The notes: a model not told the origin generated them from the sequence alone. A stretch of 64,000 bases of DNA from Oscillibacter faecalis_A (GCF_029218125.1 NZ_JARFXX010000006.1:1-64000); one strand, 5' to 3'. Shown: positions 43,382-52,189, numbered from the stretch's first letter. A program made the numbers and translations.

Positions 43382-43388
43382 ACTTACA

Positions 43389-44033
43389 TTAGTTCCGGCG
43401 GGATACATAGCTGCGGGAAATGCCGAAGGTGGAGGCAATTTCTCGCTGGGTCAGAGGAACAGTGCCGCCAAGTCCGTAGCGCAGGCGAATGATTTCCGCC
43501 TCCCGCTGGGTCAGACATTCCCGCACCAGCCGCCGCAGCCGCAGAGCGCTGTCGCGGTCATAGAGGTCCTCCAGCATGGTATCGTCCACACCGATGACGT
43601 CAATGAGCTGCAAAGCGTTGCCCTCACGGTCAGATTCAATGGATTCGGACAGGGATATTTCCCCTTGCAGCTTTTTCTGCGCGCGGAAATACATAAGGAT
43701 TTCATTTTCAATGCACCTTGCAGAATACGTGGCAAGGCGGGCACCCTTGGCAGGGTCAAAGCTGGAAATCGCCTTGATAAGCCCGATGGTGCCGATGGAA
43801 ATAAGGTCATCCTGTTCGGAATTTTGCGAGTAATATTTCTTCACAATATGGGCCACCAGACGTAAATTGTGCTCAATGAGGACGCTTCGCGCCTCGGAAT
43901 CGCCATGGGAGAGCCGCTCCAGCCATGACCGCTCCTCGGCGGCGGACAAAGGACGGGGAAAGGAACTGCCCCGGTCCAGCCGGAGCGTAAAGAGCAGCGT
44001 GTTGGCAAAGAGCATCAGCGCGGCAGAGATCAT
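43389..44033 (-). CDS. sigK: sigK 5' exon (N-terminal part of pro-sigma-K)
   Basis: 214 codons before a stop in the element. The protein starts with a hydrophobic pro-sequence (MISAALMLFANTLLFTLRL), then FPRPLSAAEE and region 2 (LIEHNLRLVAHIVKKY, DLISIGTIGLIKAISSF, ARCIENEILM). Region 4 ends in GISRSYVSR followed by RN and stop. It matches SigK rather than SigE or SigG. AGGAGGT lies 7-8 nt before ATG 44033; ATG 44066 lacks a site. Val210 spans the att core; the true C-terminus is at 34559-34656. Unexcised, the product lacks the end of the -35 recognition helix and should be inactive. The pro-sequence implies additional SpoIVFB-type activation. Confidence 0.93.
   Translation of the reverse strand: MISAALMLFANTLLFTLRLDRGSSFPRPLSAAEERSWLERLSHGDSEARSVLIEHNLRLVAHIVKKYYSQNSEQDDLISIGTIGLIKAISSFDPAKGARLATYSARCIENEILMYFRAQKKLQGEISLSESIESDREGNALQLIDVIGVDDTMLEDLYDRDSALRLRRLVRECLTQREAEIIRLRYGLGGTVPLTQREIASTFGISRSYVSRRN
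43399..43411. repeat. Right att core of the sigK element
   Basis: CGGGATACATAGC, with inferred crossover AC at 43405-43406. ACTTACATTAG (43382-43392) ends 12 nt before the AC. It mirrors the left arm. Related GCTTACAATAA (43305) and GCTTACCTTAA (43282) lie further in. Confidence 0.85.
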
Positions 44034-44133
44034 GCGTACCACCTCCTGTTCACCTTTATGAAGCAAAGGGACGTCCCTATGTCTTGCATCGGCGGCGGGG
44101 ATATGTTAAGATGACAAAAAAGGGGGCGAAGCT

Positions 44134-44388
44134 GTGCCGTGGTATGTCTATATGCTCCGCTGCGGGGATGACAGCCTGTATACCGGCTCTACCACCGATG
44201 TACAGCGGCGTTTTCAGGAACACCGGAGCGGCACAGGGGCACGGTATACCCGCGCCCGGCCGCCGGTGACACTGGTCTATACCGAGGCGGCAACGGACCG
44301 CTCTGCCGCCCAGCGCCGGGAGGCGGCTATCAAAAAGCTGCCCCGGGCGCAGAAGCTGAAATTGATTGAAAAGGGAGAAGGAGTATGA
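44134..44388 (+). CDS. GIY-YIG nuclease-domain protein (YhbQ/UPF0213-like)
   Basis: 84 aa with VYMLRCGDDSLYTGSTTD (the GIY-YIG core), RRFQEHRSGTGARYTR, and an RREAAIKKL end, the full single-domain form. GTG 44134 has AAGGGGG 7 nt upstream. It overlaps the next gene by 4 nt (ATGA), indicating coupling. Biological role unknown. Confidence 0.85.
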   Translation: MPWYVYMLRCGDDSLYTGSTTDVQRRFQEHRSGTGARYTRARPPVTLVYTEAATDRSAAQRREAAIKKLPRAQKLKLIEKGEGV

Positions 44389-45071
44389 GCCTGCGAAGAC
44401 GCTTTATTTGGGGTGTGCTGCTGTCCGCACTGGTGGCGTCCTGGGCTTATTATGCGGAATACCTGCCATTTACCGGTAAGTGGATCGCCGCTTACCGCTT
44501 GGAGCAGTACGCCAAGGAGCAGTATCCCGGATTTCGGCAGGGAAAGGTATATTTCAATCCGTGCGGTGGGCCCTATGAAACCACTTATACCGGAGATTCC
44601 GGGCAGGAGGTGGAACTGGGGTGCGGCTATGACGGACTGATCGGCGATCCGCTCCGGGCGGAACGCTGGATGCAGAACAATCATATCTCAAAAGTAATGT
44701 GGGCACTCAATCGGCTGGAACAGGGAAGCTACGGCAATGTAAGCTGCCAGTGGAGACATGATATGCCGGAGCAGCCGGTATTTGTATTGAAGGTGCAGAT
44801 CAGAGAGCCGGAGACCGTTCCATTCCCGGAATCAGAGACGGTCCTCCGGGAGAAAATGGTAGAAGCGTTGGCAAGTTATTGGGCCGCACTGCCAGAGACG
44901 GCTCAGGCGGATATAACAGATGTGGAGGTGGTGTACAGTCACTATGCCACGAAGCGGGAAGAGCAGCAGGCCTATGACGATATTTTCTACACCGTCCGCA
45001 TTCCTGTGACCGATGATGGCCTGCCGACGGAACAGGTTATGACAGCGGATATGAAAGAAGGGAAAATGTGA
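44385..45071 (+). CDS. Hypothetical membrane-anchored protein
   Basis: 228 aa with one N-terminal membrane helix (about 8-26), then a soluble exterior domain with no family I recognise. It overlaps its neighbours by 4 nt at both ends, forming a three-gene operon with the GIY-YIG and Nim-like genes. Confidence 0.6.
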   Translation: MSLRRRFIWGVLLSALVASWAYYAEYLPFTGKWIAAYRLEQYAKEQYPGFRQGKVYFNPCGGPYETTYTGDSGQEVELGCGYDGLIGDPLRAERWMQNNHISKVMWALNRLEQGSYGNVSCQWRHDMPEQPVFVLKVQIREPETVPFPESETVLREKMVEALASYWAALPETAQADITDVEVVYSHYATKREEQQAYDDIFYTVRIPVTDDGLPTEQVMTADMKEGKM

Positions 45072-45544
45072 AAGTCATGAGAAGAAAAGACCGTGAGGTC
45101 AGCGCTGAGAAGGCGTGGGAAATCGTGGAGCGCTGCTCCTATGGCGTACTGGCTATGACAAAGCCGGACGGAACGCCCTATGCCGTGCCGGTGAATTTTG
45201 CACGGGAGGGGAACTGCCTGTATATTCACTGCGCGCAGGCCGGTGAAAAGACGGACTGCCTGCACCACCAGCCGCAGGTGTGCGTCACCTGTGTGGAGGG
45301 CGGCGCATGGGTGGACCAGCCGGCCCTGACCACGCGCTACGCCTCCGCAGTCATGCTGGGCAGAGCGGAGGAGCTGACGGATGAGGCGGACAAGGTAAAG
45401 GCGCTGCGGCTGCTGTGCATGAGACTGGCGCCAGAGCACCCCAGAAGCCATGGCGATTTTTCGGAGTGCCGGGGAAAAACGGCGGTCTGGCGCATCACCG
45501 TGGAGCAGATCACCGGAAAAGTAAATCCGGGAAGGATGAACTGA
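45068..45544 (+). CDS. Pyridoxamine 5'-phosphate oxidase-like flavoprotein (Nim family)
   Basis: 158 aa, a split-barrel FMN-binding fold: MRRKDREVS, YGVLAMTKPDGTPYAVPVNFAR, LYIHCAQAGEK. Relatives include nitroimidazole-resistance reductases. GTG 45068 overlaps the previous stop; ATG 45077 would give the more usual MRRKDREVS start, and both are possible. A strong terminator follows. Confidence 0.83.
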   Translation: MKVMRRKDREVSAEKAWEIVERCSYGVLAMTKPDGTPYAVPVNFAREGNCLYIHCAQAGEKTDCLHHQPQVCVTCVEGGAWVDQPALTTRYASAVMLGRAEELTDEADKVKALRLLCMRLAPEHPRSHGDFSECRGKTAVWRITVEQITGKVNPGRMN

Positions 45545-45583
45545 AAAAAACCGTGCCGGGAATGACTTCCCGGCACGGTTTTT
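45544..45583. terminator. Bidirectional terminator
   Basis: AAAAACCGTGCCGGGAA pairs with TTCCCGGCACGGTTTTT around TGAC, between the Nim-like gene and the convergent XRE gene. Confidence 0.93.
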
Positions 45584-45602
45584 ATTTGAAGGATGGATTT
45601 AT

Positions 45603-46289
45603 TTACGTATCAGGGGAGGCGTCCCGCTCCGACGGAAAGCCCAGCAGCCGCAGGGCAATGCCGAGAAACGGATAGATGAAAGAAGATTTAAGGCTGAAGT
45701 ACAGCACAAGGCTGAAAAGCTTTTGCAGGAGGAGAGGGAGCACACGGTAAGCAGTGCTGAAAACCAGAACGCAGTCTATGACGGAAAGCAGAATGCCGCC
45801 AAAAGCAATGATGATTAAAATGAGCCGCGCCCGGTGTGCCCCTACCGTTTTCGGCGGTTTGATAGAGATGACCAGCGATAAAAGCTGCGATAGAGTCCAG
45901 CCGGTCACGCCCCACATCAAGGGCTTCCAGCAGACGGAGAGAATAACGCCGGGGAGAATTTGATAATTGTATGTTACAAGCGCCGTGACCCATCGGCGGA
46001 GCAGAAGAAAGCCAGTCCACAGCATTGCGGTCATACCGCCGCCAACAACAGCGCGGCTGACAGCACGCCTCCGGCTTTCCGGCACCGGCGGACCGTAGAG
46101 CACGGCGTTGGCATCCGCACCGAAGATTTCCGCCAAATGCAGAATTTGCTCCACATCCGGGCGGGTGCGGCCGTTTTCGTAGTTGGAGACCGTTTGCCGC
46201 GTCACAAACAGCCGCTCCGCCAATTCGTCCTGACTGAACCCTGCCCGGAGCCGCAGCTCTCTGATATTTTTCCCAATGTCACGCATCAT
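45603..46289 (-). CDS. XRE-type regulator fused to membrane helices
   Basis: 228 aa: an N-terminal Cro/CI helix-turn-helix (LRAGFSQDELAERLFVTRQT, residues 14-33) and four hydrophobic segments from about residue 80 on. Such membrane-tethered regulators are frequent in clostridia. GAGGTGAGGC precedes ATG 46289. Target and signal are unknown. Confidence 0.82.
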   Translation of the reverse strand: MMRDIGKNIRELRLRAGFSQDELAERLFVTRQTVSNYENGRTRPDVEQILHLAEIFGADANAVLYGPPVPESRRRAVSRAVVGGGMTAMLWTGFLLLRRWVTALVTYNYQILPGVILSVCWKPLMWGVTGWTLSQLLSLVISIKPPKTVGAHRARLILIIIAFGGILLSVIDCVLVFSTAYRVLPLLLQKLFSLVLYFSLKSSFIYPFLGIALRLLGFPSERDASPDT

Positions 46290-46351
46290 GCCTCACCTCG
46301 GCTACAGCATAGCAGAAACAGGCGGAAATGTCACGCAAGGAGTCTTTTACA

Positions 46352-47866
46352 TCAGCCGTTCCGAAGCTGAATTGTGATGTCCTGAAGTTCGTAAAACGGT
46401 TCAGCGGCAGTGGGGGAAAGGCCGGAGACGGTATTTGCCGCATAGAGTACAGAGACACTTTTGAAGCAGACCGGCAGAATCGGCGTCTGAAGCTGCAGAT
46501 AGCGGCACAGGGTACTCAGCGCAGCCTTCTGGTCCAGTGCGCTGCGGGCGGCCTCCAAAAGCTGGTCGCAGCGCGCATCGCTCCAGCCGCCGTAATTCAG
46601 GCGACCTCCGGTAGCCAGCAGAGGCGCGAGGTTCCAATCTGCTGTCAGGCGCACCTCGCCGTAATAGAGGTCAAAGCTGCCAGCGGCAAGGGCGGCGGTA
46701 TAGTCCGCCCATGGGAGGGCCGTTACAGTCATATCGATTCCGGCAGCAGAGAAGGAGGCGGCGATCTCCCGGGCAACGGAGAGCTTAAAGCTGTTCTCCT
46801 CGTTCACCAGCAGGCGCAGCGTGCGGGTAGGGCGGCTTTCACAGGCGGCCAATGCCTCGGAAAAGGCGGTGGCGGAGTAGGTGGTGTGCAGCTCCGCGGG
46901 ATAAAGGCCGGAGACGGGAGAGATAGGGAACTGCGCAGCCTTGGCATGGCCGGACAGCAGACCGCTGATCAGGCTCTGCCGGTTCAGCCCCAAGGAGAGG
47001 CAGCGGCGGAAGGCGGCGTCATCCAGTCCCTTTACCGAGGTGTTGATGCCGATATACTGAAGAACCGTAGTGTCGGCGTCGATGCAGCCGGCACTGCCGG
47101 AAACGGGAATGGAATCCGTCCCAGTGAGATCGGATACCATCAACTGCACCTCATGGGAGGAAAAACGGTAGACAGAAGCCTCCTGATCCGCCGTTTCCGT
47201 CAGCATGATGCGCTCGACGGGCTGGGCCGTGTGCTGCCACCAGTTCTGGCTGGCCAGCAGGCAGGCGCCGCTGCTCCCATCGTAGAGGTAGGGGCCGGTG
47301 CCGATGGGAATGTCCTGCTTTTCCGTACCGGATTTTAAAATGGGAATATCCAGCAGGGCGGGGAGTGCACTATTGGCCCGATTCAGGGTCAGCGTCACGG
47401 TACTGCCGCTGCCGGACACGCTTTTCAGGTCTGTCAGACGCTCACTGTAGCGGGGGGACGCTTTGGCGGCGGTCAGAGTGGTCTTCACATCGGCGGCGGT
47501 CAGGGGAGAACCATCGGAAAATACCGCGTTGGGACGCAGAGTTAAGGTGTAGGTCAGGGCCTCGGCATCGTAGGTATAGGAGGCGCACAGCACCGGCTGC
47601 GGCGCGAGGGCAGTGTCCAGATGGAACAGCCCCTCATACAAAAGAGATGCCACGGTCTGCTGCATTCCGTCCGGGCAGGCCAGGGGATTGAGGGGCTGTG
47701 TGCTGAGATAGGGGAGGGAGAATACCTCGGGGAGCGCGGTGGCCTCCGTAGTGTCCGCCTGTTCCTCAAGGGGAAAGAGAATATCCTCATCCTCCGGCGG
47801 AGTCTCTAACTGTGAGCAGCCGGTCAGAAGCAGCAGTGCGGTCAGCAGAGCAAAAAGACGTTTCAT
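46352..47866 (-). CDS. Extracellular solute-binding lipoprotein, family 5 (peptide type)
   Basis: 504 aa. Lipobox LLTGC with Cys17, an acidic linker, then the SBP_bac_5 fold with AFRRCLSLGLNRQSLISGLL. Family members bind oligopeptides or nickel for ABC importers; no permease or ATPase genes lie nearby. Its start overlaps the pgeF stop by 4 nt. Confidence 0.87.
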   Translation of the reverse strand: MKRLFALLTALLLLTGCSQLETPPEDEDILFPLEEQADTTEATALPEVFSLPYLSTQPLNPLACPDGMQQTVASLLYEGLFHLDTALAPQPVLCASYTYDAEALTYTLTLRPNAVFSDGSPLTAADVKTTLTAAKASPRYSERLTDLKSVSGSGSTVTLTLNRANSALPALLDIPILKSGTEKQDIPIGTGPYLYDGSSGACLLASQNWWQHTAQPVERIMLTETADQEASVYRFSSHEVQLMVSDLTGTDSIPVSGSAGCIDADTTVLQYIGINTSVKGLDDAAFRRCLSLGLNRQSLISGLLSGHAKAAQFPISPVSGLYPAELHTTYSATAFSEALAACESRPTRTLRLLVNEENSFKLSVAREIAASFSAAGIDMTVTALPWADYTAALAAGSFDLYYGEVRLTADWNLAPLLATGGRLNYGGWSDARCDQLLEAARSALDQKAALSTLCRYLQLQTPILPVCFKSVSVLYAANTVSGLSPTAAEPFYELQDITIQLRNG

Positions 47867-48675
47867 GCGCGGCCCTCCAAGGCGATGACCGCCGCCTGAA
47901 CGCCCCGGCTGTCACCCATTTTCCGATAGGACCAGAAAAGCTCGGGGTGACAGGCGGTGCAGAGCTCGGCACACTCAATATGCTCCGGCAAAACGCCGGA
48001 GCGCAGAAGCCACTGCCGGTTTAGCCCAGCCAGATCTACATGGAATTTGGTGCCGTTAAAGGTGATGAAGGGCTCGGCGTCAGCCATCAGCTCGGCGCGC
48101 ATGGCCTCCGGCACATCGCTGTCCGTTTCAAAGCAGCAGGGGCCGATACAGGGGCCTAAGGCCGCCATCAGATTTTCTGCCCGGCAGCCGTAAGCGTCAC
48201 ACATGGCGGCCACGGTTTTCTGGACGATTCCCGCGGCACAGCCCCGCCACCCGGCATGAACGGCGCCGATGGCCTGTCTTACGGGATCGTACAGCAGCAC
48301 CGTGCCGCAGTCGGCGGAAAAAACAGTCAAAGACAGACCGGGTTCATCGGTGATGAGCGCGTCCACATCCGTGTAGTCTCTGGGGCGAAGCAGGCCCTTT
48401 CCAGCATCTGCGGCGGTGACGCGGCGGATATTGGCGGTGTGGGTCTGCTGGCTCAGTACCGCCCGGCTCTCATTTAGTCCCAGCGCGGCAAAGAAGCGGT
48501 GATAATTTTCCCACAGCGCCTCTGGGCCATCCCCCTGACTGGGGCGGAGATTCAGACTATCCCACGGCGCGGGGGACACGCCGCCCCGCCGGGTGGAAAA
48601 GCCATGGGGAACTGCGTTCAGGGCATCGGCGGTGAACCACACCAGCCCGTTTTGTTCGTGCTTTTGAAAGGACAT
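47863..48675 (-). CDS. pgeF: Purine nucleoside/peptidoglycan-editing multicopper-like protein PgeF (YfiH/LACC1)
   Basis: 270 aa of the former laccase-domain family. Conserved elements are HGFSTRRGGVS, QQTHTANI (first His), VFSADCGTVLL and AVHAGWRGCAAGI (Cys and His ligands). Family members phosphorolyse purine nucleosides, and in Escherichia coli edit peptidoglycan. ATG 48675 has AGTGAGG 5 nt upstream; a longer open frame lacks a start signal. Confidence 0.9.
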   Translation of the reverse strand: MSFQKHEQNGLVWFTADALNAVPHGFSTRRGGVSPAPWDSLNLRPSQGDGPEALWENYHRFFAALGLNESRAVLSQQTHTANIRRVTAADAGKGLLRPRDYTDVDALITDEPGLSLTVFSADCGTVLLYDPVRQAIGAVHAGWRGCAAGIVQKTVAAMCDAYGCRAENLMAALGPCIGPCCFETDSDVPEAMRAELMADAEPFITFNGTKFHVDLAGLNRQWLLRSGVLPEHIECAELCTACHPELFWSYRKMGDSRGVQAAVIALEGRA

Positions 48676-48682
48676 AGCTGCC

Positions 48683-48931
48683 TCACTCCTTCTGGTCGGA
48701 AGAATCTTCTGTCTGCCGGGTGTCCGCATGGCGCCGGTAGGCGCCCTTTGCCAGAATGATCGCGCTGACGATCTGAACAACGCCAAGGAGCAGTAGGAGC
48801 TTTGGGAGCAGTACACCGTGTATCAGCAGCCCCAAAAAGAACAGCGCACAGCCGCCGATCAGCGTGAAAACAGCCCATAAAAGCTCCTTAATGTCATGGA
48901 GCAGAGCGAGCGCAGAATCCTGTTCGGTCAT
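48683..48931 (-). CDS. Hypothetical two-helix membrane protein
   Basis: 82 aa with two adjacent membrane helices (about 18-40 and 44-63) and a charged C-terminus. AAAGGAG lies 8 nt before ATG 48931. It stands 7 nt ahead of pgeF, so it likely starts that operon. No family recognised. Confidence 0.62.
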   Translation of the reverse strand: MTEQDSALALLHDIKELLWAVFTLIGGCALFFLGLLIHGVLLPKLLLLLGVVQIVSAIILAKGAYRRHADTRQTEDSSDQKE

Positions 48932-48945
48932 GGCGAATACTCCTT

Positions 48946-48976
48946 TCAAAAAATGCCCTCTGGAAAGCCAGAGGGC
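48946..48976 (-). terminator. Terminator downstream of secA
   Basis: On the minus strand GCCCTCTGG pairs with CCAGAGGGC around CTTT and is followed by ATTTTTTG, which runs directly into the ribosome binding site of the next gene. Confidence 0.85.
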
Positions 48977-49009
48977 GAAGAATGTGCGGCGATGTTACGG
49001 GAAGTGTCC

Positions 49010-49051
49010 CCCCCCATTTTCTTTTCCGCAAGAGGAAAAGAAAATGGGGGG
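49010..49051. repeat. Perfect 18-bp inverted repeat after secA
   Basis: CCCCCCATTTTCTTTTCC and its exact complement enclose GCAAGA. No T-run follows, so it is no classical terminator. The stretch 48977-49111 holds nothing else. Confidence 0.75.
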
Positions 49052-49111
49052 ATATTTCGCACGGTAAAGCCGTGCTATTCCTGTGCCGCATAGCAGCATA
49101 TACGGAAAACT

Positions 49112-51868
49112 TTACAGGTCGGGGTGATACTCCTTGCAGGTGCACTTCTTCCACTTCAGCCCGCTGCCGCAGGGGCAGGGATCGTTGCGGCCGATCTTGA
49201 TGGTGTTCTTCACCGGCTGCTTTTTGGGCGCGGTACCGTCGCCGCCGACATTTTCCACAGTGGCCTTGGCTACACGCTCCCGCTTGACCTCCTCGTCCTT
49301 TCTCAGACGGACGGAGTACAGGCGGCGGACGGTCTCGTCCTGAATGGCGGAGACCATTTCCTCGAACATATCAAGGGATTCCCGCTTGTAAACGTCCACA
49401 GGGTTGTTGTTGCCGTAGCCCTGAAGCCGGACGCCCTGCTTCAGATCGTCCATGGCGTCAATGTGATCCATCCAGTATTCATCCACCACGCGGAGCATGA
49501 TGACCCGCTCCAGTTCCCGCATGATGGGCGTGGTGACCTCCTGCTCCTTGGCCTCGTAGGTCTTTTCGGCGGCGGCGATAAACGCCTCGTCGAAATCCTC
49601 CTGCGTCTTGGAGGAAATCTCGTCATCGCTGAAGGACACGGCACCCTTGGCAAAATAGATGCCCTCCATACCCTTGAGCATTTCGTGGTACTGCGCGGCG
49701 TCCAGGTGCGCGTTTTCACCAAAGGCAAGGGCCACATGGTTGCTGACGGAGGTGTGCATCATGTTCAGCACGGTCTCCTTGATGTCCAGACCGTCCAGTA
49801 CCTGACGGCGCTGAGCATAGATGATCTCACGCTGTTTGTTCATGACGTCATCGTATTCCAACACGCTCTTACGAGACTGGAAGTTCCGGCTCTCCACAGT
49901 GGTCTGGGCGTTTTCGATGGCACGGGTCAGCATCTTGTTTTCGATGGGGGTATCCTCATCCAAATCGAATTTCTCCATCATGTTCTGGATGCGGTCTCCG
50001 CCGAACAGGCGCATGAGGTCATCCTCCAGAGAGATGTAGAACCGGGTCTCGCCGGGGTCGCCCTGACGACCGGCACGGCCACGGAGCTGATTGTCGATCC
50101 GGCGGGATTCGTGGCGCTCGGTGCCGATGATGAACAGACCGCCGGCCGCGCGGACCTTTTCGGCCTCCTCGCTGATGATGGCCTTGTGATAGGCCATCCG
50201 CTCGGCAAACAGCTTCCGGGCGGCCAGAATTTCCTCGTTGTCCGTCTCGGCATAGCCGGTGGCATCCACGATGACCTCCTCGGAGTAACCGGCCTTCACC
50301 AGATCCGCTCGGGACAGATACTCGGCGTTGCCGCCCAGCATAATATCGGTACCACGGCCTGCCATATTGGTAGCCACGGTGACGGCACCCAGCTTACCGG
50401 CCTGCGCCACGATCTCAGCTTCCTTTTCGTGGTTCTTGGCGTTGAGCAGGTTGTGCTGGATGCCCTCGCGCTGGAGGAGCTTGCTCAAAAGCTCGTTCTT
50501 TTCAATGGAAACGGTGCCCACCAGAACGGGCTGGCCCTTCTCGTGGCACTCCTTCACCTGCTGGATGACCGCCCGGAACTTACCGGCCTCGGTCTTGTAA
50601 ACAACATCGTGGTGATCCACACGCTGATTGGGACGGTTGGTGGGAATCTCCACAATATCCAGATTGTAAATGGTGCCGAATTCCTCGGATTCCGTCATGG
50701 CGGTACCGGTCATGCCGGAGAGCTTGTCATACAGGCGGAAATAGTTCTGGAACGTGATGGTGGCCAGCGTCTTGTTCTCGCTGTTGACGTTGACGTGCTC
50801 CTTGGCCTCAATGGCCTGATGCAGACCGTTGGAGTACCGGCGGCCGAACATCAAACGGCCGGTGAACTCGTCCACGATGATGACCTCACCGTCCTTCACC
50901 ACGTAGTCGATGTCCCGCTTCATGGTGCCGTGGGCCTTCAAAGCCTGATTGATGTGGTGGTTCAGCGTGGCGTTGGAGGGGTCGGACAGGTTCTCTACAT
51001 GGAAGAACTCCTCGGCCTTGGCGATGCCGGAGGCGGTCAGCGTTGCGGTTTTGGCCTTTTCGTCCACAACGTAGTCTGCATCGATGTTGGCGTCCTCTTC
51101 CTCCTTGTCATCCACCTGCACAACAACCTTTTTCTTCAGGCGGGAGACGAACATCTCCGCCATATCGTACATCTGGGTGGACTTTTCACCCTGACCGGAG
51201 ATAATGAGGGGGGTACGGGCCTCATCGATGAGGATGGAGTCCACCTCGTCCACGATGGCGAAGCTGTGACCCCGCTGCACCAGCTCGTTGGCGTAGATGC
51301 ACATATTATCACGGAGGTAGTCGAAGCCCATCTCGTTATTGGTGCCGTAAGTGATGTCGGCGGCATAAGCCTCCTTGCGCTGCGCGGGAGTAAGGCCGTG
51401 GATGATCAGACCCACCTTCAGACCAAGGAAGCGGTGGACCTTGCCCATCCATTCGGAGTCGCGCTTGGCAAGGTAATCGTTGACTGTGACCACATGGACG
51501 CCCTTGCCGGTCAGCGCGTTGAGGTAGGAGGGCAGCGTTGCCACCAGCGTCTTGCCCTCGCCGGTCTTCATCTCAGCGATGCGGCCCTGATGCAACACGA
51601 TGCCGCCCACCAACTGCACCCGGTAGGGGCGCATACCCAGCACGCGGTCCGCGGCCTCCCGCACGGTGGCAAAAGCCTCCGGCAGAATGTCATCCAGAGT
51701 CTCGCCGTTTGCAAGGCGATCCTTGAATTCCGGCGTCTTGGCCTGAAGCTCCGCGTCGGTCAGCGCCTTGTATTCGTCGCTCAGCGCCTCGATCTTGTCC
51801 ACAATGGGATAGATGGACTTCAGCTCCCGGGAGCTGTAATCGCCGAAAATGGATTTAAAAAGTCCCAT
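49112..51868 (-). CDS. secA: Preprotein translocase ATPase SecA
   Basis: Drives protein export through SecYEG. The 918-aa protein has Walker A MKTGEGKT, the DEAD-box-like VDEVDSILIDEARTPL, the preprotein-crosslinking domain, ATNMAGRGTDI and the GRAGRQGD helicase motifs. A C-terminal zinc-binding SEC-C motif (CPCGSGLKWKKCTC) is present. ATG 51868 gives the standard MGLFKSIFG start, with GAAAGGATG about 10-12 nt upstream. It has its own promoter (51971-51999). Confidence 0.97.
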   Translation of the reverse strand: MGLFKSIFGDYSSRELKSIYPIVDKIEALSDEYKALTDAELQAKTPEFKDRLANGETLDDILPEAFATVREAADRVLGMRPYRVQLVGGIVLHQGRIAEMKTGEGKTLVATLPSYLNALTGKGVHVVTVNDYLAKRDSEWMGKVHRFLGLKVGLIIHGLTPAQRKEAYAADITYGTNNEMGFDYLRDNMCIYANELVQRGHSFAIVDEVDSILIDEARTPLIISGQGEKSTQMYDMAEMFVSRLKKKVVVQVDDKEEEDANIDADYVVDEKAKTATLTASGIAKAEEFFHVENLSDPSNATLNHHINQALKAHGTMKRDIDYVVKDGEVIIVDEFTGRLMFGRRYSNGLHQAIEAKEHVNVNSENKTLATITFQNYFRLYDKLSGMTGTAMTESEEFGTIYNLDIVEIPTNRPNQRVDHHDVVYKTEAGKFRAVIQQVKECHEKGQPVLVGTVSIEKNELLSKLLQREGIQHNLLNAKNHEKEAEIVAQAGKLGAVTVATNMAGRGTDIMLGGNAEYLSRADLVKAGYSEEVIVDATGYAETDNEEILAARKLFAERMAYHKAIISEEAEKVRAAGGLFIIGTERHESRRIDNQLRGRAGRQGDPGETRFYISLEDDLMRLFGGDRIQNMMEKFDLDEDTPIENKMLTRAIENAQTTVESRNFQSRKSVLEYDDVMNKQREIIYAQRRQVLDGLDIKETVLNMMHTSVSNHVALAFGENAHLDAAQYHEMLKGMEGIYFAKGAVSFSDDEISSKTQEDFDEAFIAAAEKTYEAKEQEVTTPIMRELERVIMLRVVDEYWMDHIDAMDDLKQGVRLQGYGNNNPVDVYKRESLDMFEEMVSAIQDETVRRLYSVRLRKDEEVKRERVAKATVENVGGDGTAPKKQPVKNTIKIGRNDPCPCGSGLKWKKCTCKEYHPDL

Positions 51869-51970
51869 AGGTTTGAAACATCCTTTCACGCTTCCGTCCC
51901 CCTTCGGACGGAAAGAGAATATACCATGTAAATAGGGAAGCACATAGCCACCCACAATAAAACAAACATA

Positions 51971-51999
51971 CTATAGCATATTCTCCCCCGGATTGCAAA
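51971..51999 (-). promoter_or_regulatory. Promoter of secA
   Basis: Minus strand: TTGCAA (51999-51994), 17 bp, TATAGT (51976-51971), leaving a leader of roughly 95 nt. The rest of the 380-bp divergent region holds only the two promoters. Confidence 0.75.
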
Positions 52000-52160
52000 G
52001 AAAAATGGAAAAGTTGCAAAAAAGTTTACAAAATATTCCCATAGCGGAAAGGATAATCGTTTGCGTCTGTGCACTATCCGAATCATAAGCAAACAGGAAA
52101 CGGCTCCCGCGTATTCGGACAGACTTATCAAAATGACTGGAGAAGTTCACAAAACCGACA

Positions 52161-52189
52161 TTGTACTTTTCGTAGTCCTGTGTTAAAAT
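52161..52189 (+). promoter_or_regulatory. Promoter of the MBL-fold nuclease gene
   Basis: TTGTAC (52161-52166), 17 bp, TAAAAT (52184-52189). Confidence 0.6.

Larger units (their letters stand above)
34650..43405. mobile_element. sigK-intervening (skin-like) element, about 8.76 kb
   Basis: This insertion splits sigK after codon 210, inside region 4.2. It carries a large serine recombinase next to the left end, a 44-aa protein, an integrase-metallopeptidase-resolvase-like-unknown operon on the minus strand, and a Fic-AIPR pair on the plus strand. The ends share a 13-bp core. In the circular form, inverted 11-bp arms would flank it symmetrically. Excision restores a 239-codon sigK frame. Skin elements of Bacillus subtilis and Clostridioides difficile behave this way; here the function is inferred from sequence. 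The insertion point near the gene's end differs from the mid-gene Bacillus site as I recall it. Confidence 0.9.

Noticed and set aside
43389..44033. sigK as a simple truncated pseudogene
   Set aside because: The missing end is present, in frame and intact at 34559-34656, next to a recombinase and matching att cores.
49124..51931. 935-codon open frame antisense to secA
   Set aside because: It mirrors secA codon by codon in a GC-rich gene, has no ribosome site and no recognisable domain. It is a shadow of the real gene.
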